64,000 nt of DNA from Paenibacillus sp. DMB20 (GCF_000987955.1 NZ_LAZU01000037.1:186001-250000); one strand, 5' to 3'. Numbered from the stretch's first letter, positions 34,593 to 44,059 are shown. Made by a program: numbers and translations. Notes: generated by a model from the sequence alone, not told the origin.

Positions 34593-35936
34593 CTAAACCT
34601 CATGCTCCTCCAAAAACTTGATGTCGAAATCGCCCTTCAAGAATACAGGATGCTTCATCAGCTTCTGGTGGAATGGAATCGTCGTGGAGATGCCTTCAAT
34701 TTCGAATTCCATGAGCGCTCTCTTCATTTTTGCAATCGCCTCTTCACGGGTCGGTGCCCAAACGATCAGCTTGGCGATCATGGAATCGTAATAAGGCGAT
34801 ATGGTGTACCCCGGGTAAGCGGCACTATCCACCCGCACGCCCGGTCCTCCCGGAGGAAGATAAAATTGGATGGTTCCCGGCGATGGCATGAAGCCCTTGT
34901 CCGGATTTTCCGCGTTGATTCGGCATTCAATGGACCATCCGTTGATAACGACATCTTCCTGAGCGAAGGAAAGCGGATGCCCTTCGGCCACCGAAATCAT
35001 TTCCTTGATCAAATCCACGCCCGTAATCATTTCGGTAACGGGGTGTTCCACCTGGATCCGGGTGTTCATTTCCATGAAATAAAACTGACCGTCCTGGCCG
35101 AGCAAAAATTCGAGCGTCCCCGCTCCGCTATAGTTTACCGCTTTAGCCGCACGAACGGCTGCGGCACCCATGCGCTCACGGACTTCTTCCGACAGTACCG
35201 GACAAGGGGCCTCCTCGACCAGCTTCTGGCGGCGGCGCTGGACGGAGCAATCCCGCTCGCCCAGATGAACGGCATTGCCGTGCTTGTCGGCGATAATTTG
35301 GATTTCCACGTGTTTCATTCCGGTCAAATACTTCTCGAGATACACGCCGGCGTTGCCGAAAGCTTTCTGGGCTTCCTGCTGGGCCGTTGAAATCTGCTTG
35401 ATGAGCGCTTCCTCATCCTCCGCAATGCGGATCCCCTTGCCTCCGCCGCCTGCGGTAGCTTTAATGATGACCGGATAACCGATATCCCTGGCCAGCATCA
35501 CCGCTTCGTCCAAATCCTCGACCAATCCGTCCGAGCCGGGAATGACCGGCACGCCGGCATCCTTCATCGTTTGTTTGGCGACGGCCTTGTCTCCCATGCG
35601 ATTGATGGCATCGGCTGAAGGGCCTATAAAAGCGATATTGCATGACTCGCAGATTTCGGCGAAATCGGCGTTTTCGGCCAAAAATCCGTAACCGGGGTGA
35701 ATGGCATCGCATTCGGTCAGCGAAGCAACGCTCATAATATTCGTAAAGTTCAGATAACTGTCTTTGGATAACGTCGGGCCGATACAGTAAGCTTCGTCCG
35801 CCAAGCGAACATGAAGGGAATCCTGGTCGGGCTGCGAATAAACCGCAACCGTCGAAATGCCCAGCTCCCGGCAGGCCCGGATAATGCGAACGGCGATTTC
35901 GCCGCGGTTCGCAATCAGCACTTTTTGAAATGTCAT
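34593..35936 (-). CDS. accC: Acetyl-CoA carboxylase biotin carboxylase subunit
   Basis: Uses ATP and bicarbonate to carboxylate biotin on AccB. The 447-residue protein has the pre-ATP-grasp start (FQKVLIANRGEIAVRIIRAC), the ATP-binding GGGGKGIRIAEDEE loop, the metal and catalytic segment LEFLLGQDGQFYFMEMNTR with RIQVEHPVTE, and a C-terminal domain (GWSIECRINAENP). AAGGAGG lies eight bases before the chosen ATG. It follows accB by 44 bases and makes malonyl-CoA, the regulator sensed by FapR, with AccAD encoded elsewhere. Confidence 0.97.
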   Translation of the reverse strand: MTFQKVLIANRGEIAVRIIRACRELGISTVAVYSQPDQDSLHVRLADEAYCIGPTLSKDSYLNFTNIMSVASLTECDAIHPGYGFLAENADFAEICESCNIAFIGPSADAINRMGDKAVAKQTMKDAGVPVIPGSDGLVEDLDEAVMLARDIGYPVIIKATAGGGGKGIRIAEDEEALIKQISTAQQEAQKAFGNAGVYLEKYLTGMKHVEIQIIADKHGNAVHLGERDCSVQRRRQKLVEEAPCPVLSEEVRERMGAAAVRAAKAVNYSGAGTLEFLLGQDGQFYFMEMNTRIQVEHPVTEMITGVDLIKEMISVAEGHPLSFAQEDVVINGWSIECRINAENPDKGFMPSPGTIQFYLPPGGPGVRVDSAAYPGYTISPYYDSMIAKLIVWAPTREEAIAKMKRALMEFEIEGISTTIPFHQKLMKHPVFLKGDFDIKFLEEHEV

Positions 35937-35980
35937 GCGGGTAACCTCCTTCGGACTCAAGTTCTCGGCGAGTATCGTGT

Positions 35981-36478
35981 TCACTCCGGTCTCACCAGAA
36001 ACAGAGGCTGCCCGAATTCCACCAGCTGTCCGTTTTGGGCCAGCACTTCAACGATTTCCCCTTTAACATCGGCATCCAGCTCGTTCATAAGCTTCATCGC
36101 TTCGATAATGCAGACGGTGGTCTTCTCGTCAACCTTGTCACCGACACTGACGAACGGTGCAGCTTCAGGAGAAGGCGATCTGTAAAAAGTACCCACCATT
36201 GGCGAAACGATCTGATGCAGCGAGCTTGCCGCTCCCGACGGTGCCGGCGCTTCGGCTGTTTGGGCCGGTTGGCTTGCCGCCGCGTTCGGTTGAACCGCCT
36301 GCGGAAGCACCTGAGGCGCTGGGATGTATGCCTGAGGCGGGGCCTGCAGCTGTACCACTTCGGGCGCGCTCGGTTTTTTAATGGACAGGCGCGTGCCTTC
36401 GTTCTCGATTTCCAATTCCTGTACGGAGGTTTGATCCACAAGCTCGATCAATTCTTTTATCTCGCTTAATTTAAACAT
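35981..36478 (-). CDS. accB: Acetyl-CoA carboxylase biotin carboxyl carrier protein
   Basis: A 165-residue carrier with a C-terminal biotinyl domain: the modified lysine lies in IIEAMKLMNELDAD. The N-terminal helix (FKLSEIKELIELVDQTSVQELEIE) is followed by a long Ala/Pro/Gln-rich linker (about residues 45-85) that lets the biotin arm move between AccC and the transferase. The ribosome binding site is AAGGAG but 13 bases upstream, longer than usual. It begins the accB-accC-yqhY run, after the spoIIIA operon terminator. Confidence 0.95.
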   Translation of the reverse strand: MFKLSEIKELIELVDQTSVQELEIENEGTRLSIKKPSAPEVVQLQAPPQAYIPAPQVLPQAVQPNAAASQPAQTAEAPAPSGAASSLHQIVSPMVGTFYRSPSPEAAPFVSVGDKVDEKTTVCIIEAMKLMNELDADVKGEIVEVLAQNGQLVEFGQPLFLVRPE

Positions 36479-36570
36479 TCTCGACTTTTCACTCCTTCGC
36501 TTTCTTCGGAAGCCCTGTTTCGGACAGTCAGTCAATAGCTTAAAGTATTATATCACAAACCAAAGAAATG

Positions 36571-36603
36571 GAAAGAGTCCAAGAGATTCCCCCGGACTCT
36601 TTC
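36571..36603 (-). terminator. Terminator after spoIIIAH
   Basis: Stem GAAAGAGTCC/GGACTCTTTC and a 13-base loop, followed by a T-rich but broken tract on the minus strand. It separates the spoIIIA operon from accB. Confidence 0.7.
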
Positions 36604-36654
36604 GCGGTTTTCGGTTGATCGAGGCTGCTCGCGGCTTATCGGCCGAGAGCCTCA

Positions 36655-37494
36655 TTATGGCGCGATATATTGGACGCTGACTTTATCCTGGGAAACTTTT
36701 AACTCCTTCATCACCAGATCGACGATGCCGGCGGCGCGCTTGGCATCCATCTGTTCGCTGAGCACCACGACGTTATACCGGTCGTTTTCCTCTTTTACAA
36801 CCGCGTTTTCAAACTGCTGCTGAAGCTGTTCCTCGATTCCTTGCAGAATGAATTCTTTTTCCTCAAGTGTTTTCATCTGCTCGGTCAACTTGGCGGTTTC
36901 TTCCGGCGTTGTCTTTTGATTATCAAGTTTGGCCATTAACTCTTCAAATAATTTCGTGTTCTTGTTCGCCCGTTCCAGCATATAAGAATCCAGTTTTCCG
37001 GAAGCGGAACCCGCCTGCGTCGCAGCTACCTCGTTCAGGATATCCTCCTCGGATTTTGTCGTTTCTTTCGTTCCGGCCGTTTGATCTGCCGTATTGTCTT
37101 TAGCTGGTTCTTTCGCTCCGACCGGTTCTTTTCCCGAAGTTTCACCCGCTTTAGCCTCTCCGTCTTTAGCCTCGGTTTCTTTACCGGAAGCTTGGCCCTC
37201 GGTTCCTGCAGCTTTATCATCCGCGGCCGGCTCCTTAGCGGCGTCATTTGCGGATCCGCCGCCTTCCATGGCACCGGAATCGCCATCCGTGCCGTCCTGT
37301 CCCACTTCCGTAACCACGATTTCGTCCGTTTTGGCCGTCGTTCCCGCTTCCAGCTTCTGTCCGGTCGTCTGCGTGCTTTCCGCTACCGGAGGCGCCGCAG
37401 GGCCGGAATCATCCGTAAAGAGATAATACGCCGAGAGAATGACCATGAGGCTTAACATCGAGACCAACCAGATTGTTTGTCGTTTGTTATTCAT
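36655..37494 (-). CDS. spoIIIAH: Stage III sporulation protein AH
   Basis: SpoIIIAH in the mother-cell membrane binds forespore SpoIIQ to form the intercellular channel. The 279-residue protein has one N-terminal membrane helix (TIWLVSMLSLMVILSAYYLF) and a C-terminal ring-building (YscJ/FliF-like) domain at about residues 165-279. Between them lies an unusually long low-complexity linker (about residues 45-155) rich in Gly, Ala, Lys, Glu and Asp. The Bacillus protein is nearer 218 residues, so the linker is an expansion. It is the last gene of the spoIIIA operon. Confidence 0.93.
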   Translation of the reverse strand: MNNKRQTIWLVSMLSLMVILSAYYLFTDDSGPAAPPVAESTQTTGQKLEAGTTAKTDEIVVTEVGQDGTDGDSGAMEGGGSANDAAKEPAADDKAAGTEGQASGKETEAKDGEAKAGETSGKEPVGAKEPAKDNTADQTAGTKETTKSEEDILNEVAATQAGSASGKLDSYMLERANKNTKLFEELMAKLDNQKTTPEETAKLTEQMKTLEEKEFILQGIEEQLQQQFENAVVKEENDRYNVVVLSEQMDAKRAAGIVDLVMKELKVSQDKVSVQYIAP

Positions 37495-37553
37495 ACCTAA
37501 AACTTCCTCCTTTAATTGACGGCTTTGGCAATGATCGGATCGCTGCCGAACTG

Positions 37554-38192
37554 TTACTCCCTTTTGCGCGGCACAACCGAAATTTTATAGCTTGGAACAT
37601 TCAATCCCCTTTGCACGGCATCAACGATCAAGCTTCGGACCACCTCGTTTTCGACGCCTTTCGCGACGACCAGGACGCCTCGGACATGAGGCTTGATCCT
37701 TTTCGTAATGATCGGGGTCTGTTCACCCGAGGATTCGTAGGTGACGATCTCTCCGTCACGGGTATAGCTGGTCACATGTCTTTTGCCTCCATTCGCATCG
37801 TTTTCCTCGGAAAGCTCCTGGGTGTCCTTGACATTCCGCTGCACGATGATTTCCTCCGTCGATTCGACCGTCACCATGACATCCACGGCCCCCACGCCGA
37901 CGATCTGTTCCAGCATGACCTTCGTCCTGGCTTCGAATTCCTTTTCTATGCTGCCGAACTCGCTGCTTCCGTTTTCAGCGGCGGTTGTTGCCGAAGTGGA
38001 TGCTGCCTCGTCGGGCGGTTCGCGGCCGATGTTTTCATTGTCCAGCTTCTTGACGTTGACGAAGGAGTTGAACAGCATGATGGCCACGCCCAGCAGAGCG
38101 AGTATGATCAGCCATCGGAAGGTTTGCATTCTCTTGGCTCCCCCCGGGCCCCCGCCCAGCCACTGCTCTACTTTTTTCAGCCACTTCCCCAT
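37554..38192 (-). CDS. spoIIIAG: Stage III sporulation protein AG
   Basis: A 212-residue protein with one membrane helix (FRWLIILALLGVAIMLF) and an extracellular domain in the sporulation channel. SpoIIIAG forms a 30-mer ring resembling secretion-system rings. Visible are the conserved VGAVDVMVTVESTEEIIVQRN and the ring-building segment KPHVRGVLVVAKGVEN with VRSLIVDAVQRGL. It lies 16 bases after spoIIIAF and 59 bases before spoIIIAH. Confidence 0.95.
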   Translation of the reverse strand: MGKWLKKVEQWLGGGPGGAKRMQTFRWLIILALLGVAIMLFNSFVNVKKLDNENIGREPPDEAASTSATTAAENGSSEFGSIEKEFEARTKVMLEQIVGVGAVDVMVTVESTEEIIVQRNVKDTQELSEENDANGGKRHVTSYTRDGEIVTYESSGEQTPIITKRIKPHVRGVLVVAKGVENEVVRSLIVDAVQRGLNVPSYKISVVPRKRE

Positions 38193-38208
38193 CTTTTTTC
38201 ACCTCTGT

Positions 38209-38925
38209 TCACAGCTTGGTATGATCATTTGCTTCGCTTGAAGTCACCGATATTTGATCATCCTTCATATTCCACCGGCTGCTCAGCAGCTTCCGAATCG
38301 GAACCGCCCGGGCTTGCAGCCGTGCTTCCGCCTCCGCGTAATCCTCCGGCTGGGACGGATTGGTGCCGGATTCTGGTACCGAAATATCGACGTTCACCCG
38401 GACGGGATCAATCGGCTTGATCGATCCGGACTTCCCTGCTGCCTTCGAGCCGTCTTCCTGCGCTTCGGGTTCCAGCAGTCGAACGTCTACGGATGCGATG
38501 ACCGCTCCTATGGTTCCTTTATCCCCCGCCGCTTTCAACACGACCTCTACCGCTCCGACCGGCTCTCCCGTTTCTTCCGTTATTTCTTCCTTCATTTTTT
38601 TTGCTACCTCTTCGGCCGCCCACTGCAGGCTTTGCTGCCTCTGGGCGTCCTTGAGCTTCTCCGCCTGAGCCAAAATGCGTTCCAGGCTTGCTTCCTCCGG
38701 TACGCTTCGCCCCTTTTCCAAAGCATCCAGTTCAAGCGCCAACTTGTTCTCCGGCGGTTCGGTCAACAGATTGACCACCGGTCTAAGCAGCGCCAGCAGA
38801 ATCAGCATGCTCAGCACCAGCCTCGCGTAACGCTGCATTGTTTTGCCGGGCAAGATCAAATCCACAAATGCCGCAAACATGACGACGATGATGACGCTTT
38901 TCAGCCAACCGCTCAGCCAGTCCAC
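38209..38925 (-). CDS. spoIIIAF: Stage III sporulation protein AF
   Basis: A 238-residue protein with two N-terminal membrane helices (SVIIVVMFAAFVDLILP and LVLSMLILLALLRPVVNLL) and a soluble domain that adopts a ring-building fold in the Bacillus homologue. A central Lys/Glu/Gln-rich stretch (about residues 75-120) is probably coiled coil. It is part of the spoIIIA channel complex in the mother-cell membrane. It overlaps neither neighbour; spoIIIAE stops 25 bases before its start. Confidence 0.93.
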   Translation of the reverse strand: MDWLSGWLKSVIIVVMFAAFVDLILPGKTMQRYARLVLSMLILLALLRPVVNLLTEPPENKLALELDALEKGRSVPEEASLERILAQAEKLKDAQRQQSLQWAAEEVAKKMKEEITEETGEPVGAVEVVLKAAGDKGTIGAVIASVDVRLLEPEAQEDGSKAAGKSGSIKPIDPVRVNVDISVPESGTNPSQPEDYAEAEARLQARAVPIRKLLSSRWNMKDDQISVTSSEANDHTKL

Positions 38926-38950
38926 CGTATCAACCTCCCACGTTCGGGTA

Positions 38951-40147
38951 TCATCTCATCATGACCGTGATGTTCGCTGCGGATAATATGATGGTGATGG
39001 CCAGAAAAAACATCAAACTGACCGCTGCCAGAGCCGCAAACACGAACAGCATGGTTTTCCCGATGGTCTGCAGGCAAGTTACGATGGGCGAATCCCCAAG
39101 CGGCTGCATGACCGCCCCCGCGACGTTGTAAATCAAGGCCAGAATCAAAATCTTGATGGCCGGAAAGGCGCATAAAAACAGGATGATGATGACGCCCGCG
39201 AGCCCGATCGAGTTTTTCACCAGCAGCGATGCGGAAATGACCGTATCCGTCGCATCCGCAAACATTTTGCCGACGACGGGAACGAAATTTCCCGTCACAT
39301 ACTTTGCTGTGCGAATCGCCACCCCGTCCGTAATGGAACTCGTAATGCCCTGGACCGAAATGACGCCGAGAAAAACCGTCAACAGCACGCCGAGAACTCC
39401 CATTCCAATGCCTCTGAGCAGATTTCCCAGCTGGGTGAGCTTGTACTTGTCGGATAACGAGCTTACAAGATGCAGCAGCGCCGAAAAGAAAAGAAGCGGA
39501 AACACGATGGTGCTGATCAAGGTGCCGACGGTATGTACCATGAAAATGACCAGGGGATGCGCGACCGACACGGTCACTACATTGCCCATGGAGGCCAGCA
39601 GCGCGAACAGCAGCGGAAGCATGGCCATCATGAATTCAATCATTCTGTCGATAGCTTCCCTTGCATAACCGATGGCTACATTAAAGCTGTTAACCGCTAT
39701 AACCAGCACGACCATATAGCAAATCGTATAGGCCACTTTGCTTACGGTGCTGTTCTCGAAGGCCGTTTGGAAATTTTCCAGAATCAAACTCAGGATGCTC
39801 AGCATGACAATCGTAGCCAGCAGTTTTCCGTTGTAAAGCACTTCATGCCACAGGTAGCTTCCGATCCCGGACAGTACTCCCTTCAGGGTTAGCCCATCAC
39901 CTCCCGGAAGCAGCATATCCATCAGGGACGGTGTCCTGCCATCCGGGAAAAAGCCCCCGTATTCCTTCATCAGCGAATTCCAGTAAACTTCAACCTGTTC
40001 CGTAGGCAGTTCCTTCGTCTGCTCCTCAACCCATTTGTCCGACGGTGATTCGGCATAAACCGCCGTCGTACCGTACACAGCCAATAGCGGAAGAAGAAGC
40101 ATCAACAGCCTTATCAGCGATATGAAGAAGTCCGGCTGTCGCCGCAT
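38951..40147 (-). CDS. spoIIIAE: Stage III sporulation protein AE
   Basis: A 398-residue polytopic membrane protein with a signal-like N-terminus (IRLLMLLLPLLAVYG) and about seven membrane helices. The GVLSGIGSYLWHEVLYNGKLLAT segment is typical of SpoIIIAE, which is thought to form the membrane conduit of the feeding channel. Its size agrees with Bacillus. The neighbouring spoIIIAD ends 18 bases upstream. No catalytic motif is present. Confidence 0.95.
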   Translation of the reverse strand: MRRQPDFFISLIRLLMLLLPLLAVYGTTAVYAESPSDKWVEEQTKELPTEQVEVYWNSLMKEYGGFFPDGRTPSLMDMLLPGGDGLTLKGVLSGIGSYLWHEVLYNGKLLATIVMLSILSLILENFQTAFENSTVSKVAYTICYMVVLVIAVNSFNVAIGYAREAIDRMIEFMMAMLPLLFALLASMGNVVTVSVAHPLVIFMVHTVGTLISTIVFPLLFFSALLHLVSSLSDKYKLTQLGNLLRGIGMGVLGVLLTVFLGVISVQGITSSITDGVAIRTAKYVTGNFVPVVGKMFADATDTVISASLLVKNSIGLAGVIIILFLCAFPAIKILILALIYNVAGAVMQPLGDSPIVTCLQTIGKTMLFVFAALAAVSLMFFLAITIILSAANITVMMR

Positions 40148-40165
40148 AACGTATCCCCCGCTTTC

Positions 40166-40555
40166 TCAGGCCGGCAGCAGCTTTAAAACCGTCTCGATGA
40201 TGATTCCGATAATGGGAACCGCCAGGACCAAGATCAGCACCTTCCCGGCCATTTCGATTTTCGATGCGATCGATTCCTGACCTGCGTCTCTTACGACCTG
40301 AGCGCCCATCTCGGCGATATAAGCGATTCCGATAATCTTGAGGACCGTCTTCAGATAAATCAATTGAACGCCCGAGTTTTTCGCGAGATCTTCAAGCATC
40401 CGGATAACGTTCCCGATTTTGCCGATCAGAAAGAGGAAAATCATGATGCTGGTTGTGACCGCAAGCAGAAAAGCAAAAATCGGCTTTTGTTCCTTTACGA
40501 CAAGAATGAGTATGGTGGCGATCAATCCGACGCCGACCACTTGGATGATTTCCAT
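40166..40555 (-). CDS. spoIIIAD: Stage III sporulation protein AD
   Basis: A 129-residue membrane protein with about four helices (VVGVGLIATILILVV at the start). The ATG at 40555 fits family length and has GGTGAG upstream; a longer frame into spoIIIAC is not needed. It contains the SIASKIEMAGKVLILVLAVPI segment seen in the family. It probably assembles with SpoIIIAC in the channel base. Eight bases separate it from spoIIIAC. Confidence 0.95.
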   Translation of the reverse strand: MEIIQVVGVGLIATILILVVKEQKPIFAFLLAVTTSIMIFLFLIGKIGNVIRMLEDLAKNSGVQLIYLKTVLKIIGIAYIAEMGAQVVRDAGQESIASKIEMAGKVLILVLAVPIIGIIIETVLKLLPA

Positions 40556-40563
40556 AATCTCAC

Positions 40564-40767
40564 CTATTGGAAGAGGAATATGGTTTTGATTTCCTGAAGC
40601 AGATCGTCCAGCAGCCGAACAACCATAAACAGGACGACAACAAATCCGATAAGCGTCACCCAATGGGCCATATCCTCTTTTCCCATCTGCTTCAGCACGG
40701 TGTGAATCATGGCAATGATGATCCCGATACCCGCAATTTGGAAAATGGCATTCACTTCTATGTTCAT
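40564..40767 (-). CDS. spoIIIAC: Stage III sporulation protein AC
   Basis: A 67-residue hydrophobic protein with two membrane helices (IFQIAGIGIIIAMIHTVL and VTLIGFVVVLFMVVRLL) linked by a short charged loop. Size and position agree closely with Bacillus SpoIIIAC. With SpoIIIAD it is a membrane part of the feeding channel that keeps the forespore active after engulfment. Confidence 0.95.
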   Translation of the reverse strand: MNIEVNAIFQIAGIGIIIAMIHTVLKQMGKEDMAHWVTLIGFVVVLFMVVRLLDDLLQEIKTIFLFQ

Positions 40768-40781
40768 TCCCTGGCACCTCG

Positions 40782-41306
40782 CTAAAAGATCAAAATGACG
40801 ATCAATGCTCCAACAAGCAGTCCCAAGCTTTTGCTCATTTTCTCGTACTTTGCTTGGTCCTCTCTAGCCGCCGCTTCCTCATGCCTAAGTTGTCCGGCAG
40901 CGAGTGCAATATGCTTCATCTGGTCCTGCCTGTCGCTGGTGCCAAGCACACCGCTTAGCTGTTCCATCACTTCCCGCTCAGAGGCCTTCATGCTTGTCTG
41001 TTTCCAGTGTCCGTTCAGCGCTTTCAAGATGCTTTCCTGGGCTGACAGACCGTACCGTGGACTCATATGGCGGGCAGCATCCGTAAATAGCGTTCTGAGC
41101 GGGTCCCTCAAACTCTTCCCGATTCGATCGAGCGCCTGGGGAAGCGGAGTATAGCCATAGCTGATCTCCGTCTCCAAACGTTGCAAGGCCAGAATAAGCT
41201 CGCGGATCTGTCTCGGTCTTGATGCAAATTGCTGCGCCTGATAAAAACCTGCCAATGCACCCGCAACCAGCACAATGACTGCCCCGAGGAGTTTAAGCAA
41301 ATCCAT
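40782..41306 (-). CDS. spoIIIAB: Stage III sporulation protein AB
   Basis: A 174-residue protein with an N-terminal helix (LLGAVIVLVAGALAGFY), a soluble helical middle and a C-terminal hydrophobic helix (GLLVGALIVILIF), resembling GspF-type secretion proteins. The motif LILALQRLETEISYGYTPLPQAL is characteristic. It overlaps the end of spoIIIAA by 14 bases, so translation is probably coupled. ATG at 41306 was chosen over the GTG just before it. Confidence 0.94.
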   Translation of the reverse strand: MDLLKLLGAVIVLVAGALAGFYQAQQFASRPRQIRELILALQRLETEISYGYTPLPQALDRIGKSLRDPLRTLFTDAARHMSPRYGLSAQESILKALNGHWKQTSMKASEREVMEQLSGVLGTSDRQDQMKHIALAAGQLRHEEAAAREDQAKYEKMSKSLGLLVGALIVILIF

Positions 41307-42287
41307 CACCGCCCCGGCATGCCCCCGCAGTCTGAAGGGTCCGTTGACCGCTGTCCTGCAGCCTGAAGGATCGTCCGCCTTGTGACCGGTTCAAAGCCGC
41401 ATACATCTCAAACATCCGGTTGTCCACAAGTTCCGCCAGGCCGGGACGACCTCTCATGTCCTGCACCGTTGCTCCATGCGCCGTAGCGATAATGGTAATC
41501 CCCGCATGCAAAGCCTCCGAAACGGCTTCGGCATCTTCCGGACGGCCAATCTCGTCCACAATCAGAACGTCCGGGGACATGGAGCGGATCATCATCATCA
41601 TCCCTTCGGCTTTAGGGCAGCCATCCAACACGTCCGTTCTCGGGCCGACGTCAAATCCGGGGACTCCCCGCATGCAGCCGGCGATTTCCGAACGCTCGTC
41701 CACGATGCCCACCTTCATCCCGGGCCAGGTTATGCCCGAGCTTCCCCAGCTGCCGCAGCTGATTTGACGCGCCAGGTCCCGGAGAATGGTTGTTTTTCCA
41801 TGCTGCGGAGGAGACATGATGAGCGTGTGCTTCACCCTTTTTCGTTTTGTGTCCAGCAAATACGGCAGAATCCCGTCGGCCGCTCCCTTGATTTCTTTGG
41901 CGATCCGCACGTTGAACCCGGTGATATCCCGAATATGCTCCACCCTTCCCGCGTTTAAAACGGTCCGTCCGGACAATCCGATACGGTGCCCTCCGGGGAT
42001 GGTGATGAATCCTTTCCGCAGCTCTTCCTCCATCGTATAGAGGGAGTGATTGCTGATCAGGTCGAGCAGTCGGTGACCGTCCTCCCTCCCCGGCTTGTAC
42101 GCATCTTCGGCAGCCTGGTAAGCCTTCCGGACGATGTGACAAATTGGAATTCCCCTCCGTTATTAACCTCCAGCGGGCGCCCTTCCCGAATCCGGACCTC
42201 TTCCAAGCCTTCCAGAACTTCACGCGGCAACTTCAGCAAGAGAGACTTAACGTTTTCCGGAAACAGCTCCAACCAACTCATTGTCAT
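41293..42287 (-). CDS. spoIIIAA: SpoIIIAA ATPase, frameshifted in this sequence
   Basis: Secretion-type ATPase energising the SpoIIIA channel. Walker A (SPPQHGKTTILRDL) and Walker B (DVLIVDEIGRPED) are intact in the downstream frame; the N-terminal part (WLELFPENVKSLLLKL) is in the upstream frame. Near 42108 the coding strand reads CTGCCGAAGATGCG. Adding one base (CCCGAA or CCGGAA) gives L-P-E-D-A-Y-K-P-G-R and fuses the halves into about 331 residues, the family length. A sequence error is likely. It is the first gene of the operon, 70 bases after yqhV. Confidence 0.92.
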
Positions 42288-42373
42288 ATCGGTTTCCCCC
42301 AAGCTGTCCTTTTCTTGAAGTATTACTTAATCCCATGTGTATGCCTGTACTCCGTTTTTATGCAGCAAATCTA

Positions 42374-42640
42374 TCATTTTTTTAAAATTCCGTATAAAAG
42401 AAAAGCCACCCCGCACATGATCCACCCGATTTTCCCCCATGACAGCTTATCGGCCATTCCCACGAGACCGATGGTGGTCGTCACAATCAAAACCATCGGG
42501 CCTACGAATGCCAATGCCGAATTGACGGCCAGCGCTTTATCCACCTGGTTCAGCCGCAGCATGATCAGGGCGGCCAAAATTTCCAAACTGCCGGAAAAAA
42601 TACGCAATGTGGCCATACCGGCCACAAACTTGTCCAGCAT
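42374..42640 (-). CDS. yqhV: YqhV-like DUF2619 membrane protein
   Basis: An 88-residue protein with three predicted helices and the order found upstream of spoIIIAA in B. subtilis. The ATG at 42640 follows AAAGGAGG at good spacing and begins MLDKFVAGMATLRIFSG, typical of DUF2619. A longer frame upstream would add a basic, unrelated stretch. Function is not known; co-expression with spoIIIA is possible. Confidence 0.85.
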   Translation of the reverse strand: MLDKFVAGMATLRIFSGSLEILAALIMLRLNQVDKALAVNSALAFVGPMVLIVTTTIGLVGMADKLSWGKIGWIMCGVAFLLYGILKK

Positions 42641-42739
42641 GCTGAATCCTCCTTTTAGCTTGATGAGATAAAATATGCTAGGCTCTCTCGGTTTATCTCT
42701 ATTTTTTCGAAGACTCATAGAAAAAGCAAAATAAAAGAA

Positions 42740-42779
42740 AGAGGGTATTCCCTCGGGTTAAAACCGGGGAATACCCTCT
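42740..42779 (-). terminator. Terminator after lysC
   Basis: A 13-bp stem AGAGGGTATTCCC/GGGAATACCCTCT with a 14-base loop, followed by a T-rich tract (TTCTTTTATTTT) on the minus strand. Confidence 0.85.
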
Positions 42780-42805
42780 CTCCAACAATTTATTGATATG
42801 CCTGA

Positions 42806-44059
42806 TTATCTGCGAACCTGCGGGCCTCCGACGGAAGCCTGCTGATTGGTATCGAGGCCATACGCCGTATGAAGCGCCCGAACGACATCCTGCAGATTCG
42901 AGCCGTCAATAACGCAGGACACCTTGATTTCGGAGGTGCTGACCATCTTTATGCTTACGCCCTGTTTCGAAATAACATCAAACATCTGGGCGGCTACGCC
43001 TGGATGGCTGACCATGCCGGCACCGACGATGGACACCTTAACAAGATTGTCCTCGGAAGTGACTTCACGGAACGGAAGTTCTCCGCGGATGCCCTTGATC
43101 ACTCCCAGAGCACGTTCGCTGTCGCTGAGAGAAACCGTAAAGGAAAAGTCCGCTTCGCCGTTCTGTACGCCGCTCTGAACGATAATATCAACGTCGATGC
43201 CTTCCTGGGCCAGAGCTCCGAACACTTGGGCAAGAACGCCCGGATAGTCGGCAACACCCAAAATACTGATTCTCGCCACGTTTTTGTCGTAGGCGATCCC
43301 GCTTACCACTACACCTTGCTCCATGCTAGCTTCCTCCTTAACAACCGTTCCCTCGTTATAATTAAAGCTGGATCTGACCACAAGCTTCACCCGGTTATGC
43401 TTCGCATATTCCACGGCGCGCGGATGCAATACGGCCGCTCCTAGATTCGCGAGTTCCAGCATTTCATCGTAGGAGATTTCTTTGAGCTTACGTGCGTTAT
43501 TAACGACACGCGGGTCGGTTGAGTAGATCCCGTCCACGTCCGTGTAAATCTCGCATACGTCGGCATGAATGGCGGCCGCCAGCGCTACGGCTGTCGTATC
43601 CGATCCCCCGCGGCCAAGCGTCGTGATTTCGCCGTCGTCGGTCATGCCCTGAAAACCTGCGACAATAACAATTTTGCCTTCCTCGAGCGCTTTATTGACA
43701 CGGTTCGGCGTGATATCCGTTATTCTCGCTTTGCCGTGAATCGGCTCGGTCCGGAAACCGGCCTGCCACCCCGTATAGGATACCGCCTCGCGGCCAAGAC
43801 GATGAATGGCCATGGACAGCAGGGACATGGAAATCTGTTCGCCCGTTGTCATCAGCATATCCATCTCCCGCGCGGGAGGATTTTCATTCAGCAGTTTGGA
43901 TTGATCGATTAGTTCATCCGTCGTGTCCCCCATAGCGGATACGACAACCACGCATTGGTGACCTTCATCTTGCTTCTCAACGATTCTTCGGGCGACGCGC
44001 TGCATCCGTTCCGTATCCCCTACGGAACTTCCTCCGAATTTCATGACGTACAGTGACAA
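42806..44059 (-). CDS. lysC: Aspartate kinase, lysine-sensitive class II type
   Basis: Phosphorylates aspartate, the first step to lysine, threonine, methionine and diaminopimelate. The kinase motif is VMKFGGSSVGD and the substrate segment VAGFQGMTDDGEITTLGRGGSDTTA; two ACT regulatory domains follow from about residue 255 (ARISILGVADYPGVLAQVF, and VKVSIVGAGMVSHPGVAAQMF). The internal start for the small subunit may lie within the gene, as in B. subtilis LysC. TTG at 44059 is the preferred start by homology; a GTG at 44071 is possible. Monocistronic with its own terminator. Confidence 0.93.
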   Translation of the reverse strand: MSLYVMKFGGSSVGDTERMQRVARRIVEKQDEGHQCVVVVSAMGDTTDELIDQSKLLNENPPAREMDMLMTTGEQISMSLLSMAIHRLGREAVSYTGWQAGFRTEPIHGKARITDITPNRVNKALEEGKIVIVAGFQGMTDDGEITTLGRGGSDTTAVALAAAIHADVCEIYTDVDGIYSTDPRVVNNARKLKEISYDEMLELANLGAAVLHPRAVEYAKHNRVKLVVRSSFNYNEGTVVKEEASMEQGVVVSGIAYDKNVARISILGVADYPGVLAQVFGALAQEGIDVDIIVQSGVQNGEADFSFTVSLSDSERALGVIKGIRGELPFREVTSEDNLVKVSIVGAGMVSHPGVAAQMFDVISKQGVSIKMVSTSEIKVSCVIDGSNLQDVVRALHTAYGLDTNQQASVGGPQVRR

